Of a DNA stretch of 52,962 nucleotides, positions 35,916-43,974 are shown in pieces. The DNA is taken from assembly GCA_964015995.1 (NCBI GenBank), contig CAXHFH010000002.1, forward strand, positions 1 through 52,962. The letters are read 5' to 3'. Position numbers and translations under genes: made by a program. The DNA is from UBA1672 sp964015995 (lineage in GTDB: Bacteria; Pseudomonadota; Alphaproteobacteria; Micavibrionales; Micavibrionaceae). A model generated the notes under the pieces. It was given only the letters and a program-made list of their open reading frames with translations, made no database searches and was not told the DNA's origin. The stretch's first letter is position 1. The number at the start of each line of letters is the position of its first letter.

Positions 35916-36617
35916 GTGGGTGACAATATTCATTTAAGAAATATTCATAACAATGAAGAGATGATCATTGAAATAGATCCATCTCAGCCGAGCGGTTATG
36001 CCGCTAAGTTATTCAAGCCCCCGGAATCGACTGCTGAGGGTACAGCCTTCCAAGATCTTGGGGACCAGTTTGATGAATTCACCAGAGATTGGCGTAGGGA
36101 TGAATCTGTGCCTGAAACCCACACGCACGGCGATAGAACCTTCGATCTGGATTATGATAATGACGGCGACGGCGATATGGATGTTAGGCTCGTCGATAAT
36201 TTGTTCACAATCAAAGATGTTGTAAATGCCGAATTGGCATCGCAAGACAAACCTCTGATAGAGCGCTTTGACTTGATTTCAGGGTATCGCCATCCGGATA
36301 CGGCGGCGCTTTTAAACAGTACCGTCAGCATCTCTCAGCATAATTTGGGAAGGGCACTTGATATCAGGCCGATTGATACAAATGGGGCTGTTGTCCCGAC
36401 GCGTGAAGTCACACAGTCAATATGGCAAGAGGTTCCCGGTATTAGGGGGCTTGGCAATTATGATGTCGATATCAACACCCATGTTGATACACGCCCACTT
36501 GCGGCCGGTAGAGATAACCCGGCCTTCTGGGATGATGATCCAAACGGTAAGATCAACGCCGGAGCGGCTGATTGGTATCCTTCCGGTGATCCTGCACCAC
36601 GATCCCCCGGCGGATAA
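35916..36617 (+). CDS. peptidase M15-type (YcbK/DUF882-like) protein without signal peptide
   Basis: 233 residues starting at GTG 35916, with AAGG upstream; ATG 35911 is out of frame. Zinc ligands of the M15 fold are visible: ISGYRHPDTAA, SQHNLGRALDI (His142, Asp149) and the final THVDTRP (His189). This family cuts or binds peptidoglycan peptides. The N-terminal 110 residues hold an acidic D-x-D-rich stretch DNDGDGDMDV that may bind calcium. The lack of a signal peptide is odd for a wall hydrolase and suggests another secretion route or endolysin-like use. Confidence 0.8.
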   Translation: MGDNIHLRNIHNNEEMIIEIDPSQPSGYAAKLFKPPESTAEGTAFQDLGDQFDEFTRDWRRDESVPETHTHGDRTFDLDYDNDGDGDMDVRLVDNLFTIKDVVNAELASQDKPLIERFDLISGYRHPDTAALLNSTVSISQHNLGRALDIRPIDTNGAVVPTREVTQSIWQEVPGIRGLGNYDVDINTHVDTRPLAAGRDNPAFWDDDPNGKINAGAADWYPSGDPAPRSPGG

Positions 36618-36722
36618 GGTGACTTAATCTTCGTTAAATTCTGAAGTAAACTAAAATGGTGAAGGTATCAGGTAGATACCTCGAACCGTTTCTTTACTGC
36701 TAACGCATAAAATTAAACAACG

Positions 36723-37331
36723 TCAATCAAATGCCCCCATTGTATACAGCTCAGCTAATAGCAAGGCCATAAACAAAAAAGTTCCTCCTATTACAGCCAT
36801 GCTCGGTTTGTAAGTTTTATCTATAACTTTAATATTATGGGTTTCTGCAAATTTTTTAATTCTTTGCACTTCACCTTCGTCATAACCGCTGTAAATCTTA
36901 GTTTTCGAATTGCCATTAATGAGGATTAGTTCGTATGTTATTTGTGTTTTGCGTTGAGCGGCCTCTGAATCTTTAAGGTGTCTGCCTGTTATTTCTTCGG
37001 TAAAATAGGCCTCACTGTTTAAATTCTCAGTTTTCTTCTCAGTTTGCCCCATAACGCGACGGGTGCTTTTGACTTTTCTATTTTGAGCATCAATTTCAAT
37101 ATCAATTAAGTGATTCATCAAACCGTAAATAGAGCTTAAGCCGAAACCAATAGCCATAATGGTCATACCAGAAAGGAATGTGCGAGGCATATCGGGAGCT
37201 GTACCTTCTATCAAAGGCACTGCACAAAAGTATGCCATGATAGAACAAAATAGTAGAATTATGAACGTGCCAATTGTGGCTGTCTTACAGGGTGTTTTTG
37301 TTTTTAAAACCGCCTCATTAATGTCGATCAT
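36723..37331 (-). CDS. membrane protein with cytoplasmic central domain, unknown
   Basis: 202 residues with AAGGATT upstream of ATG 37331. Two helices (about 19-40 and 52-75) and one at the C-terminus (about 178-198) flank a charged central part of about 100 residues. That part includes ITYELILINGNSKTKIYSG, a beta-type pattern that may fold like a PH domain. I recognise no family. It is AT-rich and opens the accessory-looking block that runs to tRNA-Leu. Confidence 0.65.
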   Translation of the reverse strand: MIDINEAVLKTKTPCKTATIGTFIILLFCSIMAYFCAVPLIEGTAPDMPRTFLSGMTIMAIGFGLSSIYGLMNHLIDIEIDAQNRKVKSTRRVMGQTEKKTENLNSEAYFTEEITGRHLKDSEAAQRKTQITYELILINGNSKTKIYSGYDEGEVQRIKKFAETHNIKVIDKTYKPSMAVIGGTFLFMALLLAELYTMGAFD

Positions 37332-37442
37332 ATTTGATAATCCTTATTGTGGCATACGCGTAAAGGGCAGTGTCGCAAAATCAAGCTAGCTTTACAATTA
37401 TGTTATGTCGGGTAGTTAACATATTCAGGGCTTGGAATATAA

Positions 37443-37574
37443 TTATAAATTCATAATCAGTTTTATAATGGCACCGATGCTCATTACGCAGAACAGGCCA
37501 AAACACCAGAGAATGACAAACCACGCCCATTGCTTTTGTTTTAAAGAAAGATATTTGCTTAATAGCTTGTCCAT
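37443..37574 (-). CDS. 43-aa DUF2474/CydX-like membrane microprotein of bd oxidase operon
   Basis: A 43-codon frame with GAGGG upstream of ATG 37574. A short charged N-terminus (DKLLSKYLSLKQKQ) is followed by one helix with WAWFVILWCFGLFCVMSIG and a basic end IIKLIMNL. This pattern (W-F-x3-W ... I-x3-M) is that of DUF2474 peptides encoded beside cyanide-insensitive bd oxidases, which probably act as small accessory subunits like CydX. It lies 63 bases after cydB on the same strand. It is too short for standard gene calling. Confidence 0.75.
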   Translation of the reverse strand: MDKLLSKYLSLKQKQWAWFVILWCFGLFCVMSIGAIIKLIMNL

Positions 37575-37637
37575 AAAATGCCCTCTTGTGTATCGGTAAG
37601 AGAATGAAAATTTAAGAAGCTAAAACCGACCAGTGCC

Positions 37638-38657
37638 TTAATACATGGCTTCATCATCTGCTTTTCCTCTAAATACGTAATAGCTATATGCTGTATACGC
37701 CAAAATAATTGGTAAAAATATAACTGTTCCAACTAATAGAAGGGATTGTGATGTTGAGACGGCTGCTGCATCCCAAATTGTATAACTAAACGGTACAATC
37801 CAAGGGAACATACTAATTCCAAGACCTATGTAACCGAGCAAGAAAATAGAAATCGTAAGTAAAAACGGTCGAACCTCACGCTCACTATGTAAATCCTTCC
37901 ATAGTATGAAAAACGTTCCTAGCGTTAATATAGGTATGGGGGCCAGGAAGAATATATTTGGCATAGAGAACCATAAACTTGAAATGCGTTCATCAATAAA
38001 AGGCATGCACAGACTTACAATACCCATTGCCAATGCGACGAAACCTATGACATATCGCGCCACACGTCTGGCCCAAAGCTGTGTGTCATTTTCACACTTC
38101 CATATAAGCCATGTTGCACCAATCAGCGCATAACCAAATATAAGGGAAATCCCTGTAACCATTGCAAACCCGTTTGCCCAATCAAGTGAGCCTCCTGCAA
38201 AGCCACGATCGACAACGTCTACACCTTGCACAAAGTTGCCTAAAATTACGCCTTGCATAAAAGCTGCTAGAAGTGAGCCGACATGAAACGATACATCCCA
38301 CAGCTTACGATCCTTGCCTTCTGTTTTAAAACGAAATTCAAAGGCAACGCCGCGAAAAATAAGCCCGATAAGCATTAGAATAACGGGTAAATAGAATGCA
38401 GGCATTAAGATGGCATAGGCGACAGGAAAAGCAGCAAATAGACCACCGCCACCAAGGACAAGCCATGTTTCATTGCCATCCCAAAATGGTGCAATAGAAT
38501 TCATTATTTTATTGCGACATTTATCAGTGGGGGCAAAGGGAAATAAAATTCCACACCCCAAATCAAAGCCATCCAATAAAACATAAATGAATACTGCGGT
38601 TGCAATTAAAACGCCCCATATTAAAGGCAGATCTAGCCATGGTGATAAATCAAACAT
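37638..38657 (-). CDS. cydB: cytochrome bd-type quinol oxidase subunit II
   Basis: 339 residues with eight or nine helices. The start MFDLSPWLDLPLIWGVLIA, the loop LLDGFDLGCGILFPF, the stretch WDGNETWLVLGGGGLFAAFP and FWDGNE match CydB/CioB. It is the partner of subunit I, three bases downstream of the cydA stop. The short subunit I (see cydA) makes this the CIO subtype. Low-GC codons match its operon neighbours. Confidence 0.95.
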   Translation of the reverse strand: MFDLSPWLDLPLIWGVLIATAVFIYVLLDGFDLGCGILFPFAPTDKCRNKIMNSIAPFWDGNETWLVLGGGGLFAAFPVAYAILMPAFYLPVILMLIGLIFRGVAFEFRFKTEGKDRKLWDVSFHVGSLLAAFMQGVILGNFVQGVDVVDRGFAGGSLDWANGFAMVTGISLIFGYALIGATWLIWKCENDTQLWARRVARYVIGFVALAMGIVSLCMPFIDERISSLWFSMPNIFFLAPIPILTLGTFFILWKDLHSEREVRPFLLTISIFLLGYIGLGISMFPWIVPFSYTIWDAAAVSTSQSLLLVGTVIFLPIILAYTAYSYYVFRGKADDEAMY

Positions 38658-38660
38658 TTC

Positions 38661-40064
38661 CTATTCTTTCCCTTCAATTTCTTTGGCAATCAATGGTGCT
38701 GCGGCTTCTTGGCCGTGTGCATAATAGCCATCGAGTGCTTTATCCTGAACGGGGCCTTTGCCAATTAACTTTAAAATATAATAACTACCGGCACCAAAAA
38801 TCATCGTATAGACCACAATGAATATACCAAGGCTCAGAGCAACTTGCTCGGCGATCACGGGGGAAATGCTTTCTCCTGTTCTGAGGACACCGTAGACAGT
38901 GTAGGGTTGTCGTCCTACTTCGGTTACAAACCATCCTGCGAGCAATGCAATAAACCCGCTCGGCATCATCGCCATACACCATAATTGAAACGGCCTAAAA
39001 TCAAATAGACGTTTTCTAAAGTACAAAATGATAGCCATAATTCCAGTGAGTATCATTGCCATACCGAGGCCGACCATCACACGGAATGACCAAAACACGA
39101 TGAATACGGGCGGTCTATCTTCTTTTGCGACGTCTTTTAATCCTGGAATTTCTCCATCTGCTGAACCTGTTAGAATCCAACTCGCTCCACTGGGGACTTT
39201 AATTCCGTAATCTGTTGTTTCTGTTTCTTCATTGGGAATACCAAATAGATACAGTGGTTTATTGCCTCCACGTTCCCAATTCCCCTCCATCGCTGCAACT
39301 TTTATGGGTTGATGATGCATCGTATTCTCGCCATGTGCGTGACCGATCAGTAACTGAGTCGGTGCAATGAATACAGCCATCAGCATTGCCATCGTAAGCA
39401 TAACCTTGGCATGCTCAATATATATTTTTCGCCATAAATAATACGCCCCAACGCCCCCCACAACAAAGGCTGTAGTGAGGTAGGCAGCCGTTACCATATG
39501 AAGGAAGCGGAAAGGAAAGGACGGGTTGAAAATAACCTCTATCCAGCTTGTCGGGTAAAACAAGCCATCCGCCCGTATTTCATAGCCTTGAGGGGTTTGC
39601 ATCCAACTGTTAGCAGATAAAATCCAGAATGCAGAGACAAGAGTCCCAAATGCAACAATCACAGTCGCGACAAAATGCATCCTCTTGCTTACACGTCCCC
39701 AGCCGAAAAGCATAATCCCAAGAAAGGACGCTTCTAAAAAGAATGCCGTTAAAACTTCGTAGCCAAGTAGTGGCCCAATAACATTGCCAACTTTATCAGA
39801 AAAAACTGACCAGTTCGTTCCGAATTGATAGGACATCACCACACCGGAAACGACACCCATCCCAAAACACACGGCAAAGATCTTAATCCACATTTTATAG
39901 ATCTCTTTGTAAACGTTCTTGCCTGTTTTCAGATAAAGACCCTCAACAACAGCAAGCCAACTCGCCAATCCAATTGTGAAAGCGGGAAAAACGATGTGAA
40001 AGCTAATCGTGAATGCAAATTGAATACGCGCAAGTAATACAGCGTCGAGCTCAAATCCTAACAT
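38661..40064 (-). CDS. cydA: cytochrome bd-type (cyanide-insensitive) quinol oxidase subunit I
   Basis: 467 residues. Haem ligands are recognisable: His23 in ISFHIVFPAF, His189 in FRFLHMVTAAY and a Met in MVGLGMAMI. Acidic residues in GYEVLTAFFLEASFLG line the proton path. The Q-loop after GRQPY is short compared with E. coli CydA (522 aa), so this is the S-type CIO. Such oxidases tolerate cyanide and sulfide. Upstream lie a 43-aa membrane peptide and an ArsR-family repressor; cydB and a DUF2474-like peptide follow. Confidence 0.95.
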   Translation of the reverse strand: MLGFELDAVLLARIQFAFTISFHIVFPAFTIGLASWLAVVEGLYLKTGKNVYKEIYKMWIKIFAVCFGMGVVSGVVMSYQFGTNWSVFSDKVGNVIGPLLGYEVLTAFFLEASFLGIMLFGWGRVSKRMHFVATVIVAFGTLVSAFWILSANSWMQTPQGYEIRADGLFYPTSWIEVIFNPSFPFRFLHMVTAAYLTTAFVVGGVGAYYLWRKIYIEHAKVMLTMAMLMAVFIAPTQLLIGHAHGENTMHHQPIKVAAMEGNWERGGNKPLYLFGIPNEETETTDYGIKVPSGASWILTGSADGEIPGLKDVAKEDRPPVFIVFWSFRVMVGLGMAMILTGIMAIILYFRKRLFDFRPFQLWCMAMMPSGFIALLAGWFVTEVGRQPYTVYGVLRTGESISPVIAEQVALSLGIFIVVYTMIFGAGSYYILKLIGKGPVQDKALDGYYAHGQEAAAPLIAKEIEGKE

Positions 40065-40076
40065 ATTATATATCCT

Positions 40077-40208
40077 TTATTTATTCCACGGCATCTTTGC
40101 CAAAACCATAGCCAATCCGCACCATCCTATTAAGCCAGCAAAGAACAATGCTCCACCGATAATTCCAGCGAAGACAAAAGTAATTATTGTGCTGGTAAAT
40201 CCAATCAA
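40077..40208 (-). CDS. 43-aa membrane microprotein (DUF2892/YgaP-like tail) between repressor and cydA
   Basis: A 43-codon frame starting at TTG 40208 with AAGGTG at good spacing; a stop five codons upstream rules out an earlier start. The product is one long hydrophobic hairpin, ITFVFAGIIGGALFFAGL, then GWCGLAMVLAKMPWNK. The ending resembles the C-terminal part of DUF2892/YgaP-like membrane proteins that often sit near sulfur genes. It ends 12 bases before cydA, so co-translation is likely. It is missed by size cut-offs. Confidence 0.6.
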   Translation of the reverse strand: MIGFTSTIITFVFAGIIGGALFFAGLIGWCGLAMVLAKMPWNK

Positions 40209-40263
40209 AATCGCATCACCTTTTTAATCAAGTTTACAGCATCTATTACGTTTATAGCTTGCG

Positions 40264-40566
40264 TCATTTATCGTCTCCAACTTCACAAAATTCGTGATAT
40301 AAAACGTCCATAATTTTTAGAACAGCTTCATTATTAATGCGATAAAACAATGTGCGGTGGTCGCGACGAAATGTCACAATGTTTTCGTCTTTTAACTTCG
40401 TTAAGTGTTTAGACATTGAGGTCTGCGCTAAGCCTGTTGTTTGAATCAGTTCTGTTACATTTTTTTCGCCCGTGGCAAGTTCGCATAAAATCAACAGGCG
40501 ATGCGGACTGGCGATTCCCTTAAGGAAGCTTGCAGCGGCTTGAGCATTTTCTTCCATATCCTTCAT
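40264..40566 (-). CDS. ArsR-family repressor, BigR/SqrR-like persulfide-sensor candidate
   Basis: 100 residues, a single winged-helix domain. The recognition helix is TTGLAQTSMSKHLTKLKDENI and the wing is FRRDHRTLFYRI. It has just two Cys: Cys28 in LLILCELA and Cys94 in YHEFCEVG. Their spacing of 66 equals that of the persulfide-forming pair in BigR (42/108) and SqrR (41/107), as I recall those numbers. The metal-site motif ELCVCD of classical ArsR is absent. The ATG overlaps the upstream stop in ATGA. It should repress the bd oxidase operon until sulfide or persulfide appears; that is inference. Confidence 0.8.
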   Translation of the reverse strand: MKDMEENAQAAASFLKGIASPHRLLILCELATGEKNVTELIQTTGLAQTSMSKHLTKLKDENIVTFRRDHRTLFYRINNEAVLKIMDVLYHEFCEVGDDK

Positions 40567-41156
40567 AGTGACGGTACCTCCACGCCTAGTGTTGCAATCA
40601 AGTGGTAATAAGCCGTAACGATAACTACAAAAAGTCCAACCATCGCGAGGAGCTTATATTTAAAGCCATGAGCGTGATGAAAATCACGGTCCTTGTGGGA
40701 TATTACATCCAGTAGCTCATCGCCAAAACGTACCGATAAAAATGTTCCAAGCCCGCACAATATGATGATGCTCCAAAACGGCCATGGGGTGACCAGTATT
40801 TTATGTAATAATGACGTAAGAAATGTGAACTCATAGCTCTCAGGCGATAAAGTCAAAGCAGCGATGTTCAAAAGTATTGCAAGAGCCCAAACCAATATTT
40901 CACAGATAAACATACGAACGCCCGTAATAAGCCGAACGGGAAAATCTAATAAGAACCCCGCATCTGCGACGGGTGTGCAGAGGACAAAAAAGCTCCATGT
41001 TAACGCTGCAACCATACCACCTGTGGCCAGTCCGTATTCCCAACTTAAGTACCCAAAATAAGCACAAAGGACAACCAAAAGCATTAGGAACTTGTATAGC
41101 CCTTCTCTTTTAGTAGGATGTTTAAATAAGTGTTGCATATTGATTTTTGAATTCAT
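40563..41156 (-). CDS. five- or six-helix membrane protein, first gene of the bd operon
   Basis: 197 residues. Helices are seen near 20-40, 47-62, 82-105, 125-145 and 168-188. A striking loop FFVLCTPVADAGFLLDFPV precedes the third helix, and a His-rich loop (HKDRDFHHAHGF) the last one; these could bind metal or haem. I cannot name the family. It overlaps the repressor gene in ATGA and starts 44 bases from the divergent dps gene. ATG 41138 is an alternative start; neither has a clear ribosome site. Confidence 0.7.
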   Translation of the reverse strand: MNSKINMQHLFKHPTKREGLYKFLMLLVVLCAYFGYLSWEYGLATGGMVAALTWSFFVLCTPVADAGFLLDFPVRLITGVRMFICEILVWALAILLNIAALTLSPESYEFTFLTSLLHKILVTPWPFWSIIILCGLGTFLSVRFGDELLDVISHKDRDFHHAHGFKYKLLAMVGLFVVIVTAYYHLIATLGVEVPSL

Positions 41157-41169
41157 ATATTACTAATAT
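41157..41169. promoter_or_regulatory. candidate operator, inverted repeat ATATT-ACT-AATAT
   Basis: A perfect 5-3-5 inverted repeat in the 44-base gap between the membrane-protein gene (-) and dps (+). Its AT-rich form resembles BigR/SqrR-type operators. Its place would let one repressor control both directions. Confidence 0.4.
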
Positions 41170-41200
41170 CACAATTAAGTGAAATGAAAAGGAAAAATTT

Positions 41201-41641
41201 ATGAGCAATAAACTAACCGCCGATGCACTTAAAATTGTTTTAGCCGACAGCTATGCGCTTTATTTGAAAACACATAACTATCACTGGAATGTAGAAGGCT
41301 CAAACTTTAGAGCCTTACACCTGATGTTTGAAGAGCAATATACAGACTTAGCTTTAGCTGTAGATGATATAGCAGAACGCATACGCTCCCTCGGTGAGAA
41401 AGCCCCCGGAACATTCTCTAAATTCTCAGAATTATCCTCTATAAAAGAAGGCGATGAAAACGCGGATGCGGCTTTTATGGTCAAGGATCTTGCAGACTCT
41501 CAAGATACAATCGTTAAAAGCCTAAAAGACGCTTTGGCAGTGGCTCAAAATGCTGACGATGAAGTTACTGCGGGGCTTTTGATTGACCGAATGGGAATTC
41601 ATGAAAAAGCGGCGTGGATGTTAAAAAGCACAACAGCTTAA
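41201..41641 (+). CDS. dps: Dps-family DNA-binding/ferroxidase protein
   Basis: 146 residues behind AAGGA. Ferroxidase residues His28, His40, Asp55 and Glu59 keep the exact Dps spacing (12, 15, 4). The N-terminus is short, so DNA binding through a basic tail is doubtful; ferritin-like detoxification of iron and peroxide is more likely. It is divergent from the bd oxidase operon and followed by a broken AhpD-like gene, an oxidative-stress pairing. Confidence 0.92.
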   Translation: MSNKLTADALKIVLADSYALYLKTHNYHWNVEGSNFRALHLMFEEQYTDLALAVDDIAERIRSLGEKAPGTFSKFSELSSIKEGDENADAAFMVKDLADSQDTIVKSLKDALAVAQNADDEVTAGLLIDRMGIHEKAAWMLKSTTA

Positions 41642-41650
41642 TGCATACCA

Positions 41651-41888
41651 TGTAAGGACAAAGCCGATGGAGCGCTTGATAAAAAGACAAAAGAGCTGAT
41701 TGCTAGCGATTTGGATGACACAGCGTTGCGCTGGCTGTATCGGCTTTCATTCCAAAGCTATGAATGACCTTGGTGCCACCAAAGAAGAAATAGCAGAAGT
41801 GATGGCCATGTGCGTTTATATGGGCGATGGGCCAGCACTGATGTTTGCCGATGATGCGTTTAGAGCGTTTGATCAGTTTAGTGCATAA
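41651..41888 (+). pseudogene. AhpD/carboxymuconolactone-decarboxylase-like gene, truncated and frameshifted
   Basis: Just after the dps stop, one frame reads KDKADGALDKKTKELIA; at about 41702 it must shift to the next frame to continue as LAIWMTQRCAGCIGFHSKAM...ADDAFRAFDQF, the CxxC-and-His core of AhpD-like proteins. The normal N-terminal 40 residues are missing and no start codon with a ribosome site is left. A TTG or ATG near 41700-41715 could still make a fragment of about 60 residues with the intact CAGC-x3-H motif. Two missing bases, or one extra, would explain the shift. A sequencing error could explain the shift but not the lost N-terminus. Confidence 0.75.
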
Positions 41889-41965
41889 AGTCGTCTATAA
41901 ACAGGTAAGGCAGGCTGACCTAGTGTTTAACCTGTCTTTTAATCAGGTTGTGGAGAAGGCACAGA

Positions 41966-42928
41966 ATGCTTGAAATTTTCACCAAACTTGCCGATTTCGT
42001 TGCTTACGATACGTTGCAACTTGATCCCGTTACGCATTTAGCAGAAGCCGTTCACTTCTTCGTTGAAGACACGACCAAGATTTTCTTTTTGCTTACCTCA
42101 TTGATGTTAATTGTCGGATTTTTAAGGTCATGGGTATCACCCGAAAAAATAAGGCAATGGCTTGAGGGTAAGCCTAAAATTTTAGCTTACTTTTTGGCAG
42201 TGATGCTCGGGGCAATCACACCATTTTGCTCTTGCTCCTCCATTCCTCTTTTTATAGCCTTTTTAAGCTCAGGTATTCCACTGGGCGTCACAATGGCATT
42301 TCTGATTACATCACCAATGGTTAATGAGGTCGCGGCGGTTCTCTTCGGTGAAGCGATTGGATGGAGTTTCACACTGGCCTATGTAGGTGTTGGTATGGTG
42401 ACTGGTATGGTTGGTGGCGCACTCATTGATTTTTTAAAATTAGATAAGTGGGTTGAGCCATTCGTGTTTCAGGTTGAAGCCCCATCAGATGATTTAGACG
42501 AGCTCACCCTCACTATTAAGCAACGCTTTCATCATGCATGGGACGAAACAAAAGATATTTTAAAGCTTGTCTGGCTTTATGTTTTAATAGGCGTAGGGGT
42601 TGGCGCTGGCATTCATGGTTTTGTACCGCAAGAGTGGTTTATTGCCCATGCTAGCGCAGACAATTTGTTGGCTGTACCGATTGCAGTTTTAATCGCTGTG
42701 CCGCTTTATTCAAATGTTACGGGCGTTATTCCTGTGGCAGAAGTCTTAATTGATAAAGGCCTACCCGTTGGAACGACCTTGGCATTTATCATGAGCACCG
42801 TGGCAATATCTTTGCCTGAGCTTGTGATTTTGCGCAAGGTTCTTAAATTTAAAATGTTAGTGTTCTTTGTCGCCTATCTTGCTGTTGCCTTTATCATCGT
42901 AGGCTATAGCTTTAACTGGCTCTTTTAA
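41966..42928 (+). CDS. ArsP/DUF318-type permease
   Basis: 320 residues from ATG 41966, preceded by GGAGAAGG. About eight helices. The family signature is TPFCSCSSIPLFIAFLSSGIP (read in two parts: TPFCSCSSIP, LFIAFLSSGIP) near residue 90, with a matching repeat in the second half (VPLYSNVTGVIPVAEVL, STVAISLPELVILRK). ArsP members export organoarsenicals; others have unknown substrates, and thiol-linked metals are a guess. The next gene is a small redox-disulfide protein, a pairing that recurs in this family. Confidence 0.85.
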   Translation: MLEIFTKLADFVAYDTLQLDPVTHLAEAVHFFVEDTTKIFFLLTSLMLIVGFLRSWVSPEKIRQWLEGKPKILAYFLAVMLGAITPFCSCSSIPLFIAFLSSGIPLGVTMAFLITSPMVNEVAAVLFGEAIGWSFTLAYVGVGMVTGMVGGALIDFLKLDKWVEPFVFQVEAPSDDLDELTLTIKQRFHHAWDETKDILKLVWLYVLIGVGVGAGIHGFVPQEWFIAHASADNLLAVPIAVLIAVPLYSNVTGVIPVAEVLIDKGLPVGTTLAFIMSTVAISLPELVILRKVLKFKMLVFFVAYLAVAFIIVGYSFNWLF

Positions 42929-42941
42929 GAAAGGAAAGCCC

Positions 42942-43175
42942 ATGAAAAAAATAGAAGTATTCGGTACAGGATGCAAAAAATGCATTACGACTGAGAGTAT
43001 GATCAAAAATAAGGCTGATGAGATGAACACAGATATTGACCTACATCATGTTTATGACCCCATTGAGATGGCCAAGCGCGGGATTATAAGCACGCCCGCC
43101 GTGATGGTAGACGGTAAGCTCGTTCATAAAGGTGGTTTACCAAATGATAGTGACATTGAAGCTTGGATTAAGTAA
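42942..43175 (+). CDS. small thioredoxin-like redox-active disulfide protein
   Basis: 77 residues behind AAGGAAAG. A compact thioredoxin fold without extra helices: GTGCKKC with Cys11 and Cys14, then ISTPAVMVDGKLVHKG with the cis-Pro. This is the archaeal-type 'redox-active disulfide protein 2' family. It is 13 bases downstream of the permease and probably supplies or receives electrons or thiol-bound cargo for it. Confidence 0.88.
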   Translation: MKKIEVFGTGCKKCITTESMIKNKADEMNTDIDLHHVYDPIEMAKRGIISTPAVMVDGKLVHKGGLPNDSDIEAWIK

Positions 43176-43381
43176 CTAGCTTGATTAAGTTTTGTACGAT
43201 AATTATCTATGATCTGTATGTTATGAAATCGGGATGAAGTTTAAATGGATTGCGTTTGCGCCAAGCCATCAGCGAGAAGGGTGCAACGGGGGAGCGCAGT
43301 ACCTCCCTTTCCAAGCGTATTTGTAGTACAACACACAGCTTCCGTTCAGTAGAAACTGCAAAACTTCATTTTCCCTTAAAA

Positions 43382-43912
43382 TTAATCATGGCTCACTAAT
43401 ATTAAGTCTTTCGTGTTGAAACCCAGATGGCCAGCTTCTTGAATAAATTTTTCTTTTACATCTTCGCTAACGTTTGGTGTTCGCGATAATAACCAAAGAT
43501 ACGACGTATTGTACCCTGAAACAAAAGCGTATTGATAATTCTCATGGTCTAAATCAAAAATAGCATATGATCCATAAAATGGTCCGAAGAATGAAACTTT
43601 TAAATGGCCCACATCATCTTCTTTAACGAAGTAAGCCTTTCCAACAGCTTCTTTCCATTCCCCCTCATCGGATGAATATCCCCTGTTTGTAACTTTTATA
43701 CCGCCGCTTTCAAGCAATTCATACTCAGCCGATACGTTACTTAAGCCACGTTCAAAAGAGTGATCTAGTCGCGCAACTTCATACCATTTTCCAAGATATT
43801 TACTCTTATCAAAGCCTTGGACAGGAGTAACTCCTTGAGGCAACCCAGTGCATCCTAATAAAGAAAAAGACAAAAGAAATAATGTGAATATCCGCACTCG
43901 CTTATCTTCCAT
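43382..43912 (-). CDS. blc: bacterial lipocalin (Blc-like lipoprotein)
   Basis: 176 residues. The signal ends in lipobox LLGC (Cys21), so it is anchored to the outer membrane. The lipocalin motif GKWYEVARLDHSFERGL, the later TNRGYSSDEGEWKEAVGKA and the final WLLSRTPN are typical of Blc, which binds lysophospholipids in stationary phase or membrane stress. The upstream base AT-richness matches the accessory block. Its own promoter should lie in the 43.9-44 kb gap. Confidence 0.93.
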   Translation of the reverse strand: MEDKRVRIFTLFLLSFSLLGCTGLPQGVTPVQGFDKSKYLGKWYEVARLDHSFERGLSNVSAEYELLESGGIKVTNRGYSSDEGEWKEAVGKAYFVKEDDVGHLKVSFFGPFYGSYAIFDLDHENYQYAFVSGYNTSYLWLLSRTPNVSEDVKEKFIQEAGHLGFNTKDLILVSHD

Positions 43913-43974
43913 ATGTTAAGTGAAATAACAACTTAAGCCATAATCAGATGTAATCCAATTATAATAATCATAAC

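Noticed and set aside
36664..36682. Hairpin GGTATC/GATACC after the M15 gene
   Set aside because: Short stem and no T-run, so I do not call it a terminator.
43176..43381. GC-richer patch near 43250-43340 with short protein-like stretches
   Set aside because: No frame is longer than about 45 codons and I could not match it to any family; perhaps mobile-element debris.
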